A DNA stretch of 64,000 nucleotides from Datnioides undecimradiatus. Taxonomy: Eukaryota > Chordata > Actinopteri > Lobotiformes > Datnioididae. The position numbers were made by a program, and so were the translations under genes. Where the stretch lies: positions 10,581,001-10,645,000 of the forward strand of contig WARS01000010.1 in the NCBI GenBank assembly GCA_008933995.1, in the 5' to 3' direction. Below the pieces are notes generated by a model that saw only the letters and a list, made by a program, of their open reading frames with translations, had not been told where the DNA came from and did not search any database. Positions 60,760 through 64,000 of the stretch are shown here, piece by piece (the stretch's first letter is position 1; every line of letters starts with the position of its first letter).

Positions 60760-61828
60760 CGCTTTGGATTACAGTAATTACGTCATGGTTTGTGCTATCG
60801 GAAAAAATGAAACGGTTTCTGAAAGCTGAGATGTTGCGCTTTACAGCCAAAATGGAGTTATTACGGTAATTTCACTTGCGAATGTCCCAGAGGCCGCTTC
60901 GTTCCCACTACACACACAGCAGTGGAGAAAGTTTCCATTTTATGGTCTCTTTACTCACATTATGAGACACAGACTCTAGAATTTTACTGGACATAGTTTT
61001 ATGCTCTTCAAATTTCAAATATAACATGCAAAATCTGCTACTCAAATATAATTACAGTGCTGTTTGTTCACTAAAACTCTAAAATCCAATTCCGTTTTTG
61101 TCTTTTTCAGCTGTCATCACACTCTTCTAACATGCAGCTAATAGTATATAACAGCCAGGTATTGAAAGTTCCAGGTAAAATGGGCAAAAGCACTTACAGG
61201 ACAGGCTCAGGTGTTACAGCGCTCTGGGAGAGCTATGTTGTCCTTGGCTTGGTGGACTCGCCTCCCAACTATGTGTAATGTGTGTAACAAGCAGACTTTA
61301 CACAGGGCATTTCACTATCTGAAGAATGTGCTATAGAAAAAAAACCCTACTCTATTGACTTCAGACCAGGTACTTTCTTCTTTCTGCTGCCTGAAGATGA
61401 ACCTGACAACTTGCTCAAGAAATGTCTCGCTGCACCATAAACTGGGTGTAAGAAAGGGCCTGCATTTCATGTTGCATTCAGACCAGAGTGAAACCAAAAG
61501 TCACACGAAAAGAGTGAACAGGTGTTAAAGGTGTTAAACCAGTGGCTGCAGCAGAGGAAAAGCCACTTATGTGTTTCGGGCTGGAGGAGATCAGAACTCC
61601 CGAGAGAGGTGACACTGAAAGGCATAGTTAAAAAAAGGCCACATAGCCCTCATCAATCACTGATTTAATGCACCACCTGGTGAGCCTGTTAATGCACCCA
61701 AGATGTTGTTTTGCCAAAAAGTGCATGCTGGTTTTAGCAAAATGCTTAATGCTCAGATGCTCATGGTGGATCCTCCAGCAACGATCTCTACATTTGCTTC
61801 ATAGGGAAAGAACTTCTACCTTTAGTGA

Positions 61829-61935
61829 CTGGTTATAGTGTGGTAGAGGGGCTAAATGGACTGGTTATAGTGCGGTAGAGGGGCAAAGTGGACTGGTTAT
61901 AGTTGGGCATAAAGGCTTAGTGGACTCGTTATAAT
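61829..61935 (+). repeat. 32-bp tandem repeat, three copies plus a partial one
   Basis: Units at 61829-61860, 61861-61892 and 61893-61924 each begin CTGGTTATAG and end GTGGA or ATGGA; a partial fourth begins CTCGTTATAA. Copies 1 and 2 differ at only a few positions and copy 3 is more diverged. Confidence 0.85.
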
Positions 61936-62739
61936 ATGACCTGAGAATGGTCAAACAAAGACATTAAACCAGCAGATTGCTGAGGACTGCACGGAGCACA
62001 GCGCTCACAGAATGACTTTCAGACAGGTAAGTTCAACAGAGAGTGACATCAACAACTGTTGCCTGGCAACGTAACATCCTGTCTGCAAATTACTCAGTGT
62101 GTAAAAACTATAAAGCTCTCTTTACTCTAATGTGTGTTTTTGTTGCTGCAGCTGCTGTGTGTTGTTGCTTGGCTGATGTTATTTCATGTCTGTGGCCTAA
62201 TAATGTTTGCTGCACCCGCTGCGGTGTCTGTAGCTCTTTCCATTTGTTGTTGGTTACTTCTGTCCAAGTTCCTGCTTAATTGTGGGGAGTCTAAACAGAC
62301 AAAGGTTATTGTCTAATTGATAGTCACTGGTGTGCTCAGACTGCACAATCTGTCTAAACAGATGGAATTTACTGTTGATTTGGACATTAGAGCTTGGTGG
62401 CACTGATGTTGTTCTGCATGAGCTGGAGCTGAAAGATATTCTTCAGTTCAACAGGAGCATCAAAAATGAACCAATAACTTCCAAAATTCAATGCAGTGAT
62501 GTTTGCGCAGAAAACATTTTAACTGACTTGCATTTTACTTTTACAGAGGAACAGCAGTTAGTAGTGGTGGATGAAAGAGTGCACATAGGGAAAGGAGAGA
62601 ATGAAGAAAGAGGACAAGGCGTGGACAGAATGCAGATGCTTAGTATAGTAAACCTGAGAGGTTTGATGTACAGTATTTGTCCGTGGCTTATCGTTTTTAC
62701 ATGTAATTAGTGAAATTCAAAGTTCGCCGGTTCCCAGTG

Positions 62740-63000
62740 ATGGAAGGATGTGGAGAAATGAACAAAAATGAAGGAGGAGTAGGACGTGAAGGAGCGTACG
62801 ACAAGGAGAAAAGTGCGAAAAAGAGCCAGGAGGGGAAAATAAGTGAGAGAGCGAAGAGGAAACAACAGGGGGCAAACCTTGAGGAGCAGGAGGGGAAGGA
62901 AGAGAAGAAGAGGAGAGACGATGAGGGGAGTGAGAAAGGAGTGAACTGCAGAGGCTCAGAGAACGAGAGTGGAGGAAAAAAAAAAAAAAAACTTGTGATG
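62740..63000. repeat. long purine-rich (GA/A) tract
   Basis: About 260 bp with a strong A+G bias on the plus strand, ending in an A15 run near 62977-62991. It produces a highly charged open frame on the plus strand and a Ser/Phe/Pro frame on the minus strand, neither resembling a protein family I know. Confidence 0.8.
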
Positions 63001-63582
63001 AGGAGCCAGGAGCAGATGAGTGGATGATTGGCAAGAAGAGGTTGAGGTGCACCACCCGGTCTGGATTTGAGGAGTGAGGAAGGGACAGCAGAGGTGCCAG
63101 GAGCAAATACATATAACACATAAATTCTTTGCACGTCAAGAAATTTGAATATGTTATTCTTTTATTATCTTTTTCTTTTCAGTGGAGGCCATTTCCAAGG
63201 ATATATGAGTACAGCTGTCAGACTGACACGTTAATCTAATGTAATTTGGGTAAATACTCCTCTTTTGGTGCAATATTTAATTAATAGTATTGAAGACCGC
63301 ATTTTTCGGCATTGTTGGCGATCCTTGATTTGCAGTTAGTCCACGTCATGAAGGCCTGGAGTCAAATTTGGATGATTCTTTTCCGCTAAACCATTTTGTT
63401 GACCCGGAATCGTTTAACAAAAATAGGCCTTGAGGTTAGCAATGCTGTTAACGCCAAACTCCTACGTACCTAACTCCAAAAACAAGGATGTTCATCTCTT
63501 ATTAGGCAGCTGGAGTGAAAAGCGTCATGCTCAATGTGCACTGTTAGATACAAAATAGGATGCCGGTGGCATGTCTCGCCCC

Positions 63583-63988
63583 TGAATAAAGGGTTTTTTC
63601 TGTTTGTTTATTTCTGTTTTCATGTCCCTGTACTTCCTGTCATTAAACTTTGTTAATCACTTGTTGTCTCGTTTCAGGTGCTCCACTTCCCGCCCCTGTG
63701 TGTCTTCCCACCTGTGTGATTACCTGACCCTGCCTTAATGTTTTACACCTGTGTCCAGTTGTCTCCCTGGTCCTTGTGTCTATATAGTGTGCTCTGCCAC
63801 CTGTCTATGCCAGTTCGTCTTTGTAACAAGCGTTCCAGCGTTCCTCCTAGTGTGTCTTCTCCTTGTGTCCAGTGTTTTTTCCATCCTGATCCTTTTTGTG
63901 ACCTGCCTTTTGCCTCACGATTTTATACCTTCGCTCCACACTGAATTTGACCACTCGTGTACCGACCTCTGCTCTGAAATAAAGGGTT
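63583..63988 (+). repeat. LTR-like or other dispersed repeat at the right edge
   Basis: A roughly 390-bp pyrimidine-rich unit is bounded on both sides by almost identical text (TGAATAAAGGGTT at 63583-63595 and TGAAATAAAGGGTT at 63975-63988, each preceded by similar C/T-rich words). Inside are a TATA-like CTATATAG near 63780 and the terminal AATAAA. This layout suits an LTR or a tandemly arranged repeat whose polyadenylation signal recurs at each end. No coding sequence is associated within the window. Confidence 0.4.
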
Positions 63989-64000
63989 ATGCTTCTACGC

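Larger units (their letters stand above)
57392..63582. other. distal upstream flank, repeats but no gene recognised
   Basis: Contains the separately listed LINE-like remnant, palindromes, 32-bp repeat and purine tract. Small ORFs at 62043-62316 encode hydrophobic peptides without family features. Nothing else supported. Confidence 0.55.

Noticed and set aside
62043..62316. Two overlapping small hydrophobic ORFs that could suggest a membrane peptide
   Set aside because: Short, overlapping in different frames, Cys/Leu/Val-rich because of GTTGCTG-like repeats; no gene context.
62710..63027. 105-codon lysine/glutamate-rich plus-strand ORF
   Set aside because: Composition follows directly from the purine-rich tract; an opposite-strand frame is equally open.
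1..64000. tRNA genes, rRNA and CRISPR arrays
   Set aside because: No cloverleaf with A and B boxes, no rRNA-like blocks and no regularly spaced direct repeats with unique spacers were seen. The tRNA-like wording near 2.1 kb reads as a dispersed repeat.

Overview
The window is vertebrate nuclear DNA, almost certainly from a teleost fish. It is AT-rich, intron-rich and full of microsatellites and decayed transposons. It carries one confidently recognised protein-coding gene, a type II classical cadherin on the minus strand that I identify as cadherin-10 (cdh10). Its eleven coding exons (numbered 2-12, because exon 1 is non-coding) run from 44100 down to 22871. I reconstructed every splice junction by reading the minus strand. 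The spliced frame is open throughout, 2340 nt giving 779 residues, and most exon lengths (295, 120, 168, 254, 137, 122 and 252 nt) match the invariant exon sizes I remember for this family. All introns are GT-AG. The signal-peptide start, the propeptide end before the RSKR furin site, the EC5 exon length and the cytoplasmic tail all favour CDH10 over its close relatives CDH6 and CDH9.

Layout, in plus-strand coordinates. 1-22 kb is the region downstream of cdh10. I see no gene there; it holds simple repeats, two badly decayed mariner-type transposase pseudogenes (about 5.8-6.3 kb and 21.0-21.6 kb) and pieces of dispersed fish repeats. 22.05-22.87 kb is the likely 3' UTR, with a poly(A) signal at 22069-22074. 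22.87-44.23 kb holds coding exons 12 to 2. About 49.52-50.0 kb is a probable non-coding exon 1 with a good splice donor, a very long GA-rich stretch in the transcript sense and an upstream CCAAT box. 50-64 kb is upstream flank without a recognisable gene. It contains a Tigger/pogo-like MITE (56880-57391), a likely LINE 3' remnant near 60.0-60.1 kb, two abutting 14-bp perfect palindromes (60732-60759), a 32-bp tandem repeat (61829-61935), a long purine-rich tract and an LTR-like or other dispersed repeat at the right edge.

The encoded protein would be a single-pass adhesion receptor: signal peptide, short propeptide, five cadherin repeats with the paired tryptophans of type II strand swapping, a transmembrane helix and a tail with p120- and beta-catenin-binding regions. 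The 5' leader appears to carry an upstream ORF that crosses the exon 1/exon 2 junction, which could restrain translation.

I found no evidence for a new multi-gene system. The most notable observations are the splice-spanning uORF, the paired palindromes, the sequence changes in EC1/EC2 of the cadherin, the two weak splice donors in EC3-EC4, and the mariner fossils.
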